From Tardiphaga alba (GTDB taxonomy: Bacteria; Pseudomonadota; Alphaproteobacteria; Rhizobiales; Xanthobacteraceae), in contig NZ_CP036498.1 in assembly GCF_018279705.1 (NCBI RefSeq), positions 744,001 to 808,000 of the forward strand: a DNA stretch of 64,000 nucleotides, written 5' to 3'. Below are positions 18,364-28,057 of this stretch, piece after piece. A program made the position numbers and the translations under genes. The notes beneath the pieces were generated by a model. The model did no database searches, was not told the origin of the DNA, and saw only the letters and a program-made list of their open reading frames with translations. Each line of letters begins with the position of its first letter. The stretch's first letter is position 1.

Positions 18364-19558
18364 TTCCCTCGGTTCAATCCAATCAATTGCACGGCTGTCG
18401 CGAGAGTCGCGAACATCGCGCCACTAAGTGAAACACCTGCCCAGCCGTATCCATTCCACGCCACAGTTGCGATGGCCGAGCCGCCCGCGCCACCGAGAAA
18501 CATCGCACTCATGAAGATCGTGTTGAGCCGAGCGCGAGCATTCGGAGCTAGGGCGTATATGAGATGTTGGTTGGCAACCAGAGCGCCTTGCACTGCAAAA
18601 TCCAAAAGTATGACGCCGACAATCAGTCCCGGAAGCGATTGCCACAGACCGAAGATGAGCCAGGAGCAGAGTGTAAGTGCGGCACCAATGAAGACCACAG
18701 CATGCGGCCCCCGCAGGTCGGCGACTCGGCCAGCAATGGGGGCTGCGAAGATGCCCACAGTGCCAAGAATGCCAAACAGCCCAGCAATGTCTGCCCCTAG
18801 CGACAATGGCGGTTGCTGCAAGCGTAGAGAGAGAGTATGGTCCAAAAGGTCGTAAAGGATGCAAAGACCAGCGATTGCGTAATTGCTGCGACACGCAATT
18901 CCCTATGTTTGCCCCAAAGCTCGATAAGCGACCGCATTAGCGTTGCGTAGGTCAGAGCACTATCCGGTCGACTGCGCGGCAGCGTAAGGGCCATCCATGC
19001 GCCTGCGGCGAGAGCTAATGGGGCGCCCAACCAGAACATTTCGCGCCACCCGGCGTGTTCTGCGACAAAACCGGAGATCGTGCGGCTGAGTAAAATGCCG
19101 CACAGGATCCCAGAGGTAACGGTGCCGACAGTTGCGCCGCGCCGCTCAGGTACTGCGAGATGTGCTGCAAAAGGGACGATCTGCTGTGCAACGGTCGCTA
19201 ACATTCCCATAAGCAGCGATGCGATGATAAGCAGGCCTGGGGTGGGGGCCGAGGCGGCTGCGACTAGCGCAATCGCCAAGAAGCAGAACTGCCCGACAAT
19301 CAAACGCCTGCGCTCAGCAAGATCGCCTAGCGGCACGATTAGGATAAGGCCTGCAGCATACCCGAGTTGGGTCACTGTGGGGATCAGGCCGGTTGCCCTT
19401 CCGACTAGTTCCCGCTCCATGACGCCAAGCATAGGTTGGTTATAGTATATGTTCGCGACTGCGATACCGGCAGCAACCGCCATGGCAAAGGTCATACCTG
19501 ACGTCAGTCGCGGTGCCGGAGGGGATGTCGGGTGATCGGATTGAATCGTGATACTCAT
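18360..19558 (-). pseudogene. MFS exporter, frameshifted at an AG dinucleotide run
   Basis: Starts at ATG 19558 (MSITIQSDH). Helices 1-7 match the intact paralogue at 49416-50624 (shared [18 protein letters not shown] and QLGYAAGL). The frame breaks in TTFWTILSL at the AG run 18826-18834. Removing one AG unit, or adding one base, restores GADIAGLFGILGTVGIFAAPIAGRVAD and the rest. Removing one unit gives the same spacing as the paralogue. Family members export small hydrophobic compounds by proton antiport. It sits between the Old Yellow Enzyme and the FAD monooxygenase on the same strand. Confidence 0.82.
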
Positions 19559-19639
19559 GGCGGTGATCGATCGGATGTTTGTGGACCTTGAACTCGTCGC
19601 GCGATGACTGATGGCTGCCAATCGGATGACGGATCGGAT

Positions 19640-20770
19640 CTAGGACGTGCTCTTTTCTGGCGCCGTTTCGGCGACATCATCGAGACGCGGATAATCGAGG
19701 TAGCCATGGTCGTCACCGCCATAGGCACCTTCTTTGAATGCTGCGTTGTAGGGACCACCCAGCCGTATCCGCTGGAGCAGGTCTGGATTGGCAAGAAAGA
19801 GCCGCCCGAATGCCACTGCGTCCGCTCTTCCCGAGTTCACTAATTCCTCAGCGTGGTTCGGAGCAATGCCGCCATTCAAAATGAGAGAGCCACGATAGGC
19901 GGGGCGGAACATTTCGATCAACTGACGAAGGTCAGGTTCTCCAACCCATGCGTTCGTATCTGCTATGTGGACGTAGGCGAGTGCGCATTCGTTGATCCAA
20001 GCGATCAAAGAGGCGTAAGTTTCAATGGGGGCTGGGTCACGGACATTATTGTAGTGTGCTAGTGGCGATAGCCTCAGGCCGATCCGCCCAGAGGGCACCA
20101 CATCGGATATCGCAGAGATTATTTCGCGCACGAGCAATGATCTAGCGTCGATGGATCCCCCAAAGCGATCCGTCCTTCGGTTCAGCGTTGGAGACAGAAA
20201 CTCATGTATCAAATAGCCATTGGCGCCATGGACCTCGACGCCGTCAAAGCCTGCCCGCATCGCATTCGCGGCCGCGTCACGAAACTCCGCGATCGCGCCC
20301 TCAATCTCCTCAGAGGTCATCTCCTTTGAGTCTGTTGCAGCAATGCGCACATATGAACCGTTCGCAAGTAACGCCCAGACTTGAAGCGATTCGAGATCAT
20401 CGTTCACTCCAGATGGGGATAGTGGGTGGCGGCCGTTGAGGAGACCGCGCGCACTCGCACGGCCGCCGTGCCAGAGTTGAGCCACAATTCGTCCTCCGGC
20501 ACGATGCACATCGTCGACCACCTCGCGCCAGGCGTCGACCTGCGCTTCGGTCCAAATGCCAGGCGTCCGATCGAAGGCAGCCGACATGGGGCCGACGTTG
20601 ATTCCTTCAGTTATCAGGAGGCCAGCGTCGCTTCGCATCGCGTAGTACTTCCTGGCAGAGCTGTTCACCACGCCCTGCCCATCGGCACGCGACCTCGTCA
20701 TTGGCGCCAGAATCACGCGATTCCTGAGTAGAATATCGCCCAGCTCCAGTTGATCGAAAAGGCTTGGCAT
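19640..20770 (-). CDS. Old Yellow Enzyme-family ene-reductase
   Basis: A 376-residue FMN TIM-barrel protein. The family start LFDQLELGDILLRNRVILAPMTRSRA is followed by QLWHGGRA (usually QLWHVGR), the active-site stretch GVEVHGANGYLIHEFLSP, and the C-terminal VAFGRLFLANPDL. Such enzymes reduce activated C=C or nitro groups with NAD(P)H. It starts 12 bases after the molybdenum hydroxylase gene, within one minus-strand operon, so it may act on a product of ring hydroxylation. The reading frame is complete. Confidence 0.93.
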   Translation of the reverse strand: MPSLFDQLELGDILLRNRVILAPMTRSRADGQGVVNSSARKYYAMRSDAGLLITEGINVGPMSAAFDRTPGIWTEAQVDAWREVVDDVHRAGGRIVAQLWHGGRASARGLLNGRHPLSPSGVNDDLESLQVWALLANGSYVRIAATDSKEMTSEEIEGAIAEFRDAAANAMRAGFDGVEVHGANGYLIHEFLSPTLNRRTDRFGGSIDARSLLVREIISAISDVVPSGRIGLRLSPLAHYNNVRDPAPIETYASLIAWINECALAYVHIADTNAWVGEPDLRQLIEMFRPAYRGSLILNGGIAPNHAEELVNSGRADAVAFGRLFLANPDLLQRIRLGGPYNAAFKEGAYGGDDHGYLDYPRLDDVAETAPEKSTS

Positions 20771-20782
20771 CGATTACCTCCA

Positions 20783-23014
20783 CTAAGGGTTTGCGGTCGC
20801 GTTTCGGATCTTGTCGGACGAGAATGGCAGCTCGTAGAGCCGACTTCCGATCGCGTCACATATCGCGTTCGAAAGTGCTGCTCCGGTCGGGCCTTGCGCT
20901 GCCTCTGCGACGCCTATGAACGGAGCGCCGGGTTGGTTCACTAAGTGCACTGCTATTTCTAGAGGTACGTCCGAAAACCGCATGATCGGATACGCCGACC
21001 AGTCGACTGAGGTCACCCGGCGTTGATCAAACGTGACTTGTTCAAAAAGAGTCCAGCTGGAGGACTGGATGATTCCGCCCTCAATCTGGTTGCGCACTCC
21101 GTCCGGACTAACGATCTCTCCGGTATCAACCGCCGCTACGATACGCGATATCCGAACGCGGCCTGTCTCTGGCTCTACACTGATCTCCATTGCAATTGCG
21201 CAGTAAGCTTCAAGATTCTTGTACTGTGCGAACGCAAAGCCATAACCGCTGTAGCGTGGTAGTTCCGATCGCTGTGCCCAGCCAAATTCTCCTGCCGCCT
21301 TCTCGATCACTGCGCGACCGCGCATGTTCGTAAGGTGGCGAAGTCTGAACTCTACGGGATCTATGCGTGCATGCCGGGCCAGATCGTCCATAGTGCTCTC
21401 GATCGCGACGACGTTTAGATAGCCTCCCAATGACCGCATTGAGGACCCCCGTAGGGGCATCTCTGGAAGAAAGTGGTGCACGACCTTGGCGTTTGGGAGC
21501 GAGTAAAGTGGAATGGCATTCCGGTCACCGCCTCCCTCGGGTTGAGCAAGTTTGACGGGAGGAGCAGGCGGAAACGGATTTGCGATCATCTGGGCGGCGA
21601 GTAAGGCGCCAGCCGGACCGGGCCGCATCATGTGCGACTGACTCCATACTTCATGGTGCCACTCGGCGATGGAGCCATCTGCGCTACCGACGGCCCTCAC
21701 CTTGACCACCATGCCCGGGCCGAACGGCTCCCACGAGTGCTCCTGTTCACGCATCCATTGAACTCGAATGGGGCGTCCGGGCACGGCAACAGCTAAAAGT
21801 GCGGCGTCCGCAGCGACATCATCCGCGCCGTTCTGGCCGTAGCAACCTGCCCCCTCCACGTGGATACACCTGACACGGTCGATCGAAATGCGCAGCATCT
21901 CGGCGATGGCTTTGCGGAGAGGAAACACGCCCTGGGTATGGGTCCATACGGTGACAGCGGAATCTTGAGCCAAAGCTATGGCGCACGAGGGCCCGATGGA
22001 GCCATGAGCAAGATAAGGCCGGGTGAATACACCTTCGATAGCCTGACCTTCGACGCCGTGGCGGCCGCGATCGAGTATCACGTCGTCGTCGGATGGAAGG
22101 TGCGTTAGAACTGTCGCTAGATCGTTCTGGTCGGGCAGCGATGGAGCCTCGGCCCATCCGGCTAGTGTCGCAAGCCGGCGCATTGCTTGTATGGCCGTCC
22201 ACTCCTGTTCGGCTACGACAGCCAGCACATCTCCATCACGAATAACCTTCACGACCCCGGGGGTGCGCTCTACGTCCCGAATATCGACATCTTTCAGTTT
22301 CGCCCCCGGCGCTGGAGGCCGGACTATGCGCGCATGTAACATTGCTTCCGGGCGCAAATCTTGAACGTATGCGGGGGCACCGGTGACCTTCGCGGGAATA
22401 TCGATCCGCGGCACATTATGGTTCATGACATTAAAGTCAGTCGTGGCGGTCAATCTCGAAACTGGCTGAGCATTCACGGCCAGCAGTTGATCACGAACCA
22501 GTTCAGCATAGCTGATACGTAGGTCGTTCGGACCGACCACCGCACCGTCAGTGGCGCGAAGAGTTGCCCGGTTGGTCCCCAGTTTCACGGCGGCTTCATC
22601 GATTAGAAGCTCGCGAACCTGGGCGGCCGCGTGCCGTATCGCTGTTCCAGAGTCCTGAATAGAATGACTAGCCGCGGTGTACCCCTCGTCGGCGGTCATT
22701 TCGGTATCGGCCGTGATCAGACGTAAAGCCGCAAAATCGATCTTCAGCTCCTCCGACGCAATCTGAAGCAATGCCGTCTTCAAGCCTTGGCCGAGTTCGG
22801 CTTTTCCGGTGAAGATTGTTGCCTGACCCTTTGCATCTATTCGAATCCAGGAATCGATTCGAGGAGTGTCCGCGAGACTGCCAGGAAGTGCATCTTTCGG
22901 ACGCTCGGATGGCTTTCCTGTTTCGGTCTGCGACCTCGCCAAACGGCATCCGAAAAAGAGTGTGAGAGCGCCGGCTCCAGAAAGTACGGTGCGTCTCGAA
23001 AGCGGTCGAGTCAT
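20783..23014 (-). CDS. Molybdopterin-binding large subunit of a xanthine-dehydrogenase-family hydroxylase (IorB-like)
   Basis: 743 residues. ATG 23014 was chosen because it gives a twin-arginine leader, LSRRTVLSGAGALTLFFG, and overlaps the stop of the [2Fe-2S] subunit. Landmarks include FTGKAELGQGLKTALLQIASEEL, the repeated aldehyde-oxidase/molybdopterin domain, RGSSMRSLGGYLNVVAIES near the cofactor pocket and GVAEAAQGPTGAALSNAI at the end. It resembles isoquinoline 1-oxidoreductase and related periplasmic or membrane-associated aldehyde/N-heterocycle hydroxylases, which use water as oxygen donor and pass electrons to [2Fe-2S] centres and cytochrome c. The substrate cannot be told from sequence. 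Confidence 0.9.
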   Translation of the reverse strand: MTRPLSRRTVLSGAGALTLFFGCRLARSQTETGKPSERPKDALPGSLADTPRIDSWIRIDAKGQATIFTGKAELGQGLKTALLQIASEELKIDFAALRLITADTEMTADEGYTAASHSIQDSGTAIRHAAAQVRELLIDEAAVKLGTNRATLRATDGAVVGPNDLRISYAELVRDQLLAVNAQPVSRLTATTDFNVMNHNVPRIDIPAKVTGAPAYVQDLRPEAMLHARIVRPPAPGAKLKDVDIRDVERTPGVVKVIRDGDVLAVVAEQEWTAIQAMRRLATLAGWAEAPSLPDQNDLATVLTHLPSDDDVILDRGRHGVEGQAIEGVFTRPYLAHGSIGPSCAIALAQDSAVTVWTHTQGVFPLRKAIAEMLRISIDRVRCIHVEGAGCYGQNGADDVAADAALLAVAVPGRPIRVQWMREQEHSWEPFGPGMVVKVRAVGSADGSIAEWHHEVWSQSHMMRPGPAGALLAAQMIANPFPPAPPVKLAQPEGGGDRNAIPLYSLPNAKVVHHFLPEMPLRGSSMRSLGGYLNVVAIESTMDDLARHARIDPVEFRLRHLTNMRGRAVIEKAAGEFGWAQRSELPRYSGYGFAFAQYKNLEAYCAIAMEISVEPETGRVRISRIVAAVDTGEIVSPDGVRNQIEGGIIQSSSWTLFEQVTFDQRRVTSVDWSAYPIMRFSDVPLEIAVHLVNQPGAPFIGVAEAAQGPTGAALSNAICDAIGSRLYELPFSSDKIRNATANP

Positions 23015-23496
23015 TGTGTAGCCCGGGCCGAGTTGGGGGTTTTGGGATCTAGAGCGGCGCGACGGATAGCTCGCAGAATCCGCATGTGAGTTCCGCAACG
23101 GCAAAGATGGGGTTCTAACTCCGCTCGGATATCAGCGTCTGAAGGCGATGGGGATCGATCCAACAGCGCCTTCGCACGCATGATCATTCCGGAGATGCAA
23201 TAGCCGCATTGTGCGGCCTGCTCGGCGATGAAGGCTCGCTGAATGGCACTGGGATTTTCAGCAGCCCCAAGGCCTTCGAGTGTGATCACGGACCTTGAAG
23301 CAACGAGCATCACGGGTGTCACACACGACAAGATCGCCTTGCCATCAACGATTACGGTACAAGCACCGCATTGACCAAGCCCGCAGCCATACTTTGCGCC
23401 GTTGAGACCGAGTTCGTCACGCAAAACGTACAGTAGTGGCGTTTCTGGCGAAGACTTGATCGTGTGCTCCGCTCCGTTGAGCGAAATTGTAATCAT
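23011..23496 (-). CDS. [2Fe-2S] small subunit of molybdenum hydroxylase (IorA-like)
   Basis: 161 residues from ATG 23496, preceded by GAGGATAGG. The plant-type cluster motif YGCGLGQCGACTVIVDG is followed by SC, and the second cluster by QCGYCISGM and LCRCGTH. It transfers electrons from the molybdenum subunit to the cytochrome. The stop overlaps the next ATG (23011-23014). The published-style frame upstream of this ATG is continuous with the cytochrome only because of a frameshift at 23585-23588; after correction the cytochrome ends separately at 23507. Confidence 0.93.
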   Translation of the reverse strand: MITISLNGAEHTIKSSPETPLLYVLRDELGLNGAKYGCGLGQCGACTVIVDGKAILSCVTPVMLVASRSVITLEGLGAAENPSAIQRAFIAEQAAQCGYCISGMIMRAKALLDRSPSPSDADIRAELEPHLCRCGTHMRILRAIRRAALDPKTPNSARATQ

Positions 23497-23506
23497 TATC
23501 CTATCC

Positions 23507-24855
23507 TCAGAACGATGGCTTTTTTGGTTGATAGTTGCCCAACGCTTTCCGCTCACGTGCAGAGCGAATGACGCTGGGGCTATTCCCCAAGCCTCTCGTT
23601 GACCAATATTCACGCGCACATACCTCACCAATTCCTCGAGTTGTTGATCCGAAAGAACGTCGGCGAAGCCCGGCATGATTGGTTGCGGCGTTGCTCCGGT
23701 CGCGGGCAGCCCATGAAGTATGATGTTAACGAGGTTTTCTGCGGTCTCTCCGCTGACGGCAGACGAGAAAGCCAAGCCCACACCTCCGAAGGGCAATTTA
23801 CGACCGCCTTCGTGACACGTGGCGCAGGTAGTTGAGTAGATTTGGCCGCCACTATCGCCAGGTAGGACCGGTGAAGCGGCCTGGATGCCAGCGGATGAAG
23901 GTGCTGTACCTGGGCCTCGCGATTCTGTCGCTCTAGCGACACTCGCTATTTCCTGTTGCGGGGGCCATTCGAAATCGAAGCAATATAGCGCGCAATAGCC
24001 GCGACGTCGTCTCTTGCAACGTTAGAAAGGTTCGTCGTGACCGGAGCCATCGGGCCACGCGCTATGCCGTGATGCTGATGATAGCCATCGGCAAGGTACT
24101 GAGTAAGCGCAGCCTCGTCCCACTTCACCAATGCCTGCGACGCGGATCCGAGCGCATAGGCTCGCCATCCCTCCGCTCCTCCCCATGATACGCTCGCGAG
24201 GCTTCTTCGGCGCCCATTAGGTTGCGGGGGAGTGGCATCCACCGCAGTGACCCAGACCCTCGGCAAGATATTTCCCGCGGTTCCAAATTGCGTCCTTCGT
24301 CGGATCGGGCTCGAACCTGCGATCACGAAGGAAAAGCAACTTCCAGCCTGCCAGGACCAGCCGCACATTGATCGGGAATGGCAAAGCGTTCGGCGGAGCC
24401 GTAGCCTTCACTCTCTCTCGTGTCATGAAGAATGCATAGAGAGCATTCAAATCTTCATCGGACGTTAGGCTGAAATGATCGTAAGGGAAGGCTGGATATA
24501 AATGTCGCCCCTCCCGATCAACGCCTTGGCGCATAGCGCGGATGAATGCTGCTGATGACCATCGTCCTATACCAGTCTCGGGATCCGGTGTGATGTTGGT
24601 CGAATAGATCGTGCCGAATGGAGTAGGCATGGCGAATCCGCCGGCAAACGGCTTCCCTCCTTGCGCCGTGTGGCACGTTCGACAGTCTCCGAGAAAAGCG
24701 AGGCTTCTCCCCTTGGCGACTATCTCGCTCGTGAAACTTCGTGGAGGGGGAGGATCGATCGGCGGCATAGCCGGATGCCAAGCGTATAGAAAGGCAGCCG
24801 CACCTCCTGCAAACGCGACAACACAGCCCAGCTTTGCAATGCCTTTGAAGTTCAT
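23507..24855 (-). pseudogene. Tri-haem cytochrome c subunit, four frameshifts
   Basis: An N-terminal membrane anchor (about 5-25) precedes three haem sites: CRTCH (intact frame), CGGCH and CATCH. The frame breaks at four runs: 24226-24230 (G5), 24181-24184 (C4), 23960-23964 (G5) and 23585-23588 (C4) on the plus strand. One added base at each restores CHSPRNLMGAEEASRAYHGGGAEGW, NGPPQQEIASVA and AWGNSPSVIRSARERKALG, ending with TGA 11 bases before the IorA ATG. The corrected length is 1353 bases, 450 residues, normal for the cytochrome subunit that accepts electrons from IorAB-type hydroxylases or alcohol/aldehyde dehydrogenases. The regular one-base losses speak for consensus error. Confidence 0.85.
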
Positions 24856-24980
24856 CTTCCCACCCGTCTGTGCGGATAGAAGATCAGAAGGCTCGCCCCC
24901 TTGCTTGTCGCAAAGTCAGTTGTTTGGAACGTTCTGCTCGAAGCAATTGGCGTTAATCGACTACAACATGCATCGTGGCC

Positions 24981-25900
24981 TCAAAGCGCAGCATCCTTCA
25001 CATGCCGACGCCAGTTGCCTGGCGGCGAACCTACAATTTTCGAGAAGACCCGCGTAAAGTGACTCTGATCTGAGAAACCGCACTCAAGTGCGATTTCGGC
25101 CAGAGGCTGGCTCGTATTGGCCAATGCGTTCCGAGCCCGCTCGATACGTTGCGACTGAATCCACTGATGAGGAGTCAGCCCCGTCGTTTTCTTGAACGCA
25201 TGTATGAAGTAACCGCGCGATAGGCCGCAAGCGTTTGCCAAGTCTTCCACGGGGGCACGTCATCGAGGTTGCCTAACATCAAATTCTTGACGGATGTCAG
25301 TTGGCGCTGGCTCAATAGAGTCTTCCGACGCCCGGATACGCGGGGCGGGCCTCCGCTATATCTCTCGAGTAGATAAATTCCGATCGCGCTGCCCAAATGA
25401 TCGACGAACGGCTCGTTCGAGCGAACCTGTTGCTCGTTATCCGGGAGCGCAGCGCGAAGAAGGTTCGAGAGAACGGGGTCAATGTGATCGTTGTTGCATG
25501 CAAGCGTGACAGTACGTTCCCAGCCGTGCGCATCAGCCAGCGCCGTCAGATAACTTTGGGAAATCTCCATAAGGATAAAGTCGAATGCGCCAACGGGCTC
25601 AGCGATATAGGAAAAAGCCAGGTCTCTGATAAAGACCGCATGCTTCCGAAAGTGGCGCTCACGCATAAGCGATCTATAGGCAATGTTCCGTCGGTAGCAT
25701 TCGCTCTGGGCGACTGCGACCATGAAACCGGTCCCGCGTGCTTTGGATGTTATGCGACCGCAGGTTGGCTCGGATGACGACCGTCGGTAGAAGGAAAAGC
25801 CGTCGCCGTGCAATTCTCTGGAATCCGACATGTCGCTTGCGGGATACCCCAGCGCATCCATATCGGCGCCGAACGGCAATGATCGTTCTTGAGTAAGCAT
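24981..25900 (-). pseudogene. AraC-family regulator, frameshifted
   Basis: The N-terminal sensor half (25900-25256) is followed, after one added base at the G run 25251-25255, by the HTH half with ACGLSRGYFIHAFKKTTGLTPHQWI and a second helix-turn-helix SDQSHFTRVFSK. The corrected length is 921 bases, 306 residues. It resembles the intact paralogue at 52484-53419 over its whole length (DPVLSNLL, GRITSK/RGTG region, ending PPGNWRR). It lies upstream of the cytochrome-hydroxylase operon on the same strand and likely activates it. A shared upstream element at 25991-26015 may be its own binding site. Confidence 0.85.
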
Positions 25901-26335
25901 CCCGCTATCCTCTTAGAGCTGAACGGCCTTGAAGAGGTTATCGCGCGCCATTGCTCGATCGGAGTAGCATGCTTCTCGAACCAAATTCGGACAACTGACT
26001 ATTGGTCAATGACCACCTAGCCGTTGGTCGAGGTGGTAACGTTGCCCGGCCGAAAATTATCCGGCTAATGGCGATTGGATCCCATCAGCGAACGGAAGTT
26101 TTATTCATTAAAGAACGCCGCAATATCGACTGCCTTGAACGATAGTCCGATATCTGACCAGTGATGTTGAAGGTTCCGCCATTGTAAGGGCGGAGCGATC
26201 TAGAAAGTGGTCAGAAAAACCAGACTTATCTTCAAGATCGCTTGCAGCGTCGAGGCTAACGTTGCGCGAGTAGCCCGAACGCGATCGGGTGATGCATCTC
26301 TAAGAGAACTCCACAAACCACACACGGGGAGCCTC
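25901..26335. other. Divergent intergenic region
   Basis: 435 bases between the leftward AraC-type gene and the rightward hydrolase. It contains the palindrome described separately. No further gene was recognised, though a frame open from 26207 runs into the hydrolase gene without a start of its own that fits the family. Confidence 0.4.
25991..26015. promoter_or_regulatory. Candidate operator: palindrome upstream of AraC-type gene
   Basis: Contains the 13-base perfect palindrome TGGTCAATGACCA (26003-26015), preceded by ACAACTGACTA. The same ACAACTGACTA-x-TGGTC-x-AT block recurs at 53496-53513 upstream of the AraC paralogue. The distance to the start codon is about 90 bases here and about 77 there. 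Shared sequence at the same place before two paralogous regulators suggests an autoregulatory or shared binding site. Confidence 0.5.
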
Positions 26336-27198
26336 ATGGTCGATATCCGGCGCCACACCGCCCATGCTAATGGAATTCGTCAGCATTACCTCGACGCGGG
26401 AAGCGGTCCCCCCGTCATCTTGTTGCATGGTTTCCCGGAGACCAGTTTTGCGTGGCGATTTCAGATCCCAGTTCTTGCCCAAAAGTATCGTGTTATCGCG
26501 CCCGACCTGCGCGGATACGGTGAGACGGACAAGCCTGCGTCCGGCTACGACAAGCGCACGATGGCTATGGACATTGTCGCTTTGCTCAAAGAACTGGGTT
26601 TGGGGAAGATCGCTCTCGTCGGGCACGACCGCGGCGCTCGCGTCGCGACGCGCTTCGCCAAGGACCACCCCGGGCTGGTTGACCGTCTCGTTGTGATGGA
26701 CAACGTACCGACACGGGTCGTCGCCCGTGAGATCAATGCAAGGATTGCCAAAGCTTATTGGTTCTTCTTCTTTCATCTGGTGCCTGATCTTCCGGAAATG
26801 CTCATACGCGACAGAGAGGATCTCTGGCTGCGGCACTTCTTTTCGGACTGGTGCTACGACCCACATACGATTTCGGGCGATGCATTTGATACCTATGTGA
26901 AAGCCTATCGCGGACCCGGCGCGGTCCGAGGAGCGATGGCAGACTACAGGGCGAACAGCGAGGACGTCGCCCAAGACCAGGTCGACGCCGAGACCAAGAT
27001 CGCCTGCCCGGTCCTTTCGCTATGGGGGCCGATTTCGAGGCGGTTGGCAGAATGTTCGACATGGCTACCGTCTGGAGCGAGATGGCAACGAATCTCCGTG
27101 CAGAAGCAATCGAGCAGTGTGGTCATCTTCCACACGAAGAGCAGCCCGAGCGCGTGAACGGGCTGTTGCTGGAATTTTTGGACGGTTGGGAAGGATGA
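26336..27198 (+). pseudogene. Alpha/beta hydrolase (haloacetate dehalogenase/epoxide hydrolase type), frameshifted near the end
   Basis: ATG 26336 follows GGGGAG. It has the oxyanion-region motif LLHGFPET, the nucleophile loop VGHDRGARVATR with Asp98, Arg99 and Arg102, and after correction the histidine in CGHLPHEEQPE. The frame breaks at the G run 27024-27028; one added G gives LWGADFEAVGRMFDMATVW and a natural stop at 27198. The corrected length is 864 bases, 287 residues. The Asp nucleophile with two arginines is typical of fluoroacetate/haloacetate dehalogenases, but the His-Trp pair that binds fluoride is replaced here by Trp-Phe (YWFFFF, 141-146). Defluorination is therefore unlikely, and another ester, halide or epoxide substrate fits better. 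Confidence 0.82.
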
Positions 27199-27327
27199 AG
27201 CGAACCCTTCAACCAGCTTCTGATGGGATGTGACTGGAAACGGGCATCGGATGATCGCAATTCTGGTCAACGGCCAGGGACATTATCTCGCCTAGAAAGT
27301 CTAGCACCGGACTTTGGAGTTGTTCTC

Positions 27328-27957
27328 ATGTCGGCACTCAATCATTTGCTGCAGCCCGAACAATGCGCTGTGCTGCTGATCGATCATCAGGCAGGCCTTG
27401 CGTTCGGAGTGGAGTCAATCGATCGTCAGACCCTGCTCAACAACACAATCGCATTGTCGCGAACGGCTGGTACGTTCAATATTCCGATCATAGCATCAAC
27501 GTCTGCGACTAAGGTCTACAGCGGTCCAATCATGCCCGCAATAGCTCAATATCTTCCTGATGTTCATCCAATAGACCGACGTAGTATGAACGTGTGGGAA
27601 GACGATGCCGCTCGTACGGCGATTGAGCGAACAGGACGCAGGCGCTTGATTGTCTCCGGACTACTCACCGAAGCTTGCGTGTCGTTCGCGGTACTGTCGG
27701 CCTTGGCGGATGGCTATGAAGTCTTCGTTGTTGGCGACGCGTGCGGTGGTTTGAGCGAGCGTAGTCATGATTTGGCTATGCGGCGAATGGAGGCTGCAGG
27801 CGCTCAGATGACGTCTTGGATCCAAGTGCTCTTGGAAATGCAAAGAGACTGGACGAGACGCGATACCTATGAAGGTGCCCGTGCCATTGTGGAAGCGCAT
27901 GGCGGCGGATATGGCATCGGCTTAGCGTATGCGCGGGACATGATCCATCCGATTTGA
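27328..27957 (+). CDS. Isochorismatase-family cysteine hydrolase
   Basis: 209 residues from ATG 27328, with GGAG 9 bases upstream. The catalytic triad pattern is Asp in VLLIDHQAG, Lys in STSATKVYSGP and Cys in LLTEACVSFA. Family members hydrolyse amides, ureides or enol ethers, for example maleamate or biuret; the exact reaction is unknown. It follows the alpha/beta hydrolase on the same strand after 129 bases. A paralogue with TEACVIF lies at 38344-38988. Confidence 0.9.
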   Translation: MSALNHLLQPEQCAVLLIDHQAGLAFGVESIDRQTLLNNTIALSRTAGTFNIPIIASTSATKVYSGPIMPAIAQYLPDVHPIDRRSMNVWEDDAARTAIERTGRRRLIVSGLLTEACVSFAVLSALADGYEVFVVGDACGGLSERSHDLAMRRMEAAGAQMTSWIQVLLEMQRDWTRRDTYEGARAIVEAHGGGYGIGLAYARDMIHPI

Positions 27958-28057
27958 TAGCAGGCACTGGTCGGCGCGCCGACAAAAGAAGGCACCTGGT
28001 GACGAAACTCACTACACAGATCGCTGGACCTTCATGCCCAGCAGCGAAAGACCACCG

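Noticed and set aside
19640..20770. Old Yellow Enzyme as another broken gene because of its atypical HGGRA motif
   Set aside because: The frame is complete and HGG occurs in the family; only a substitution.
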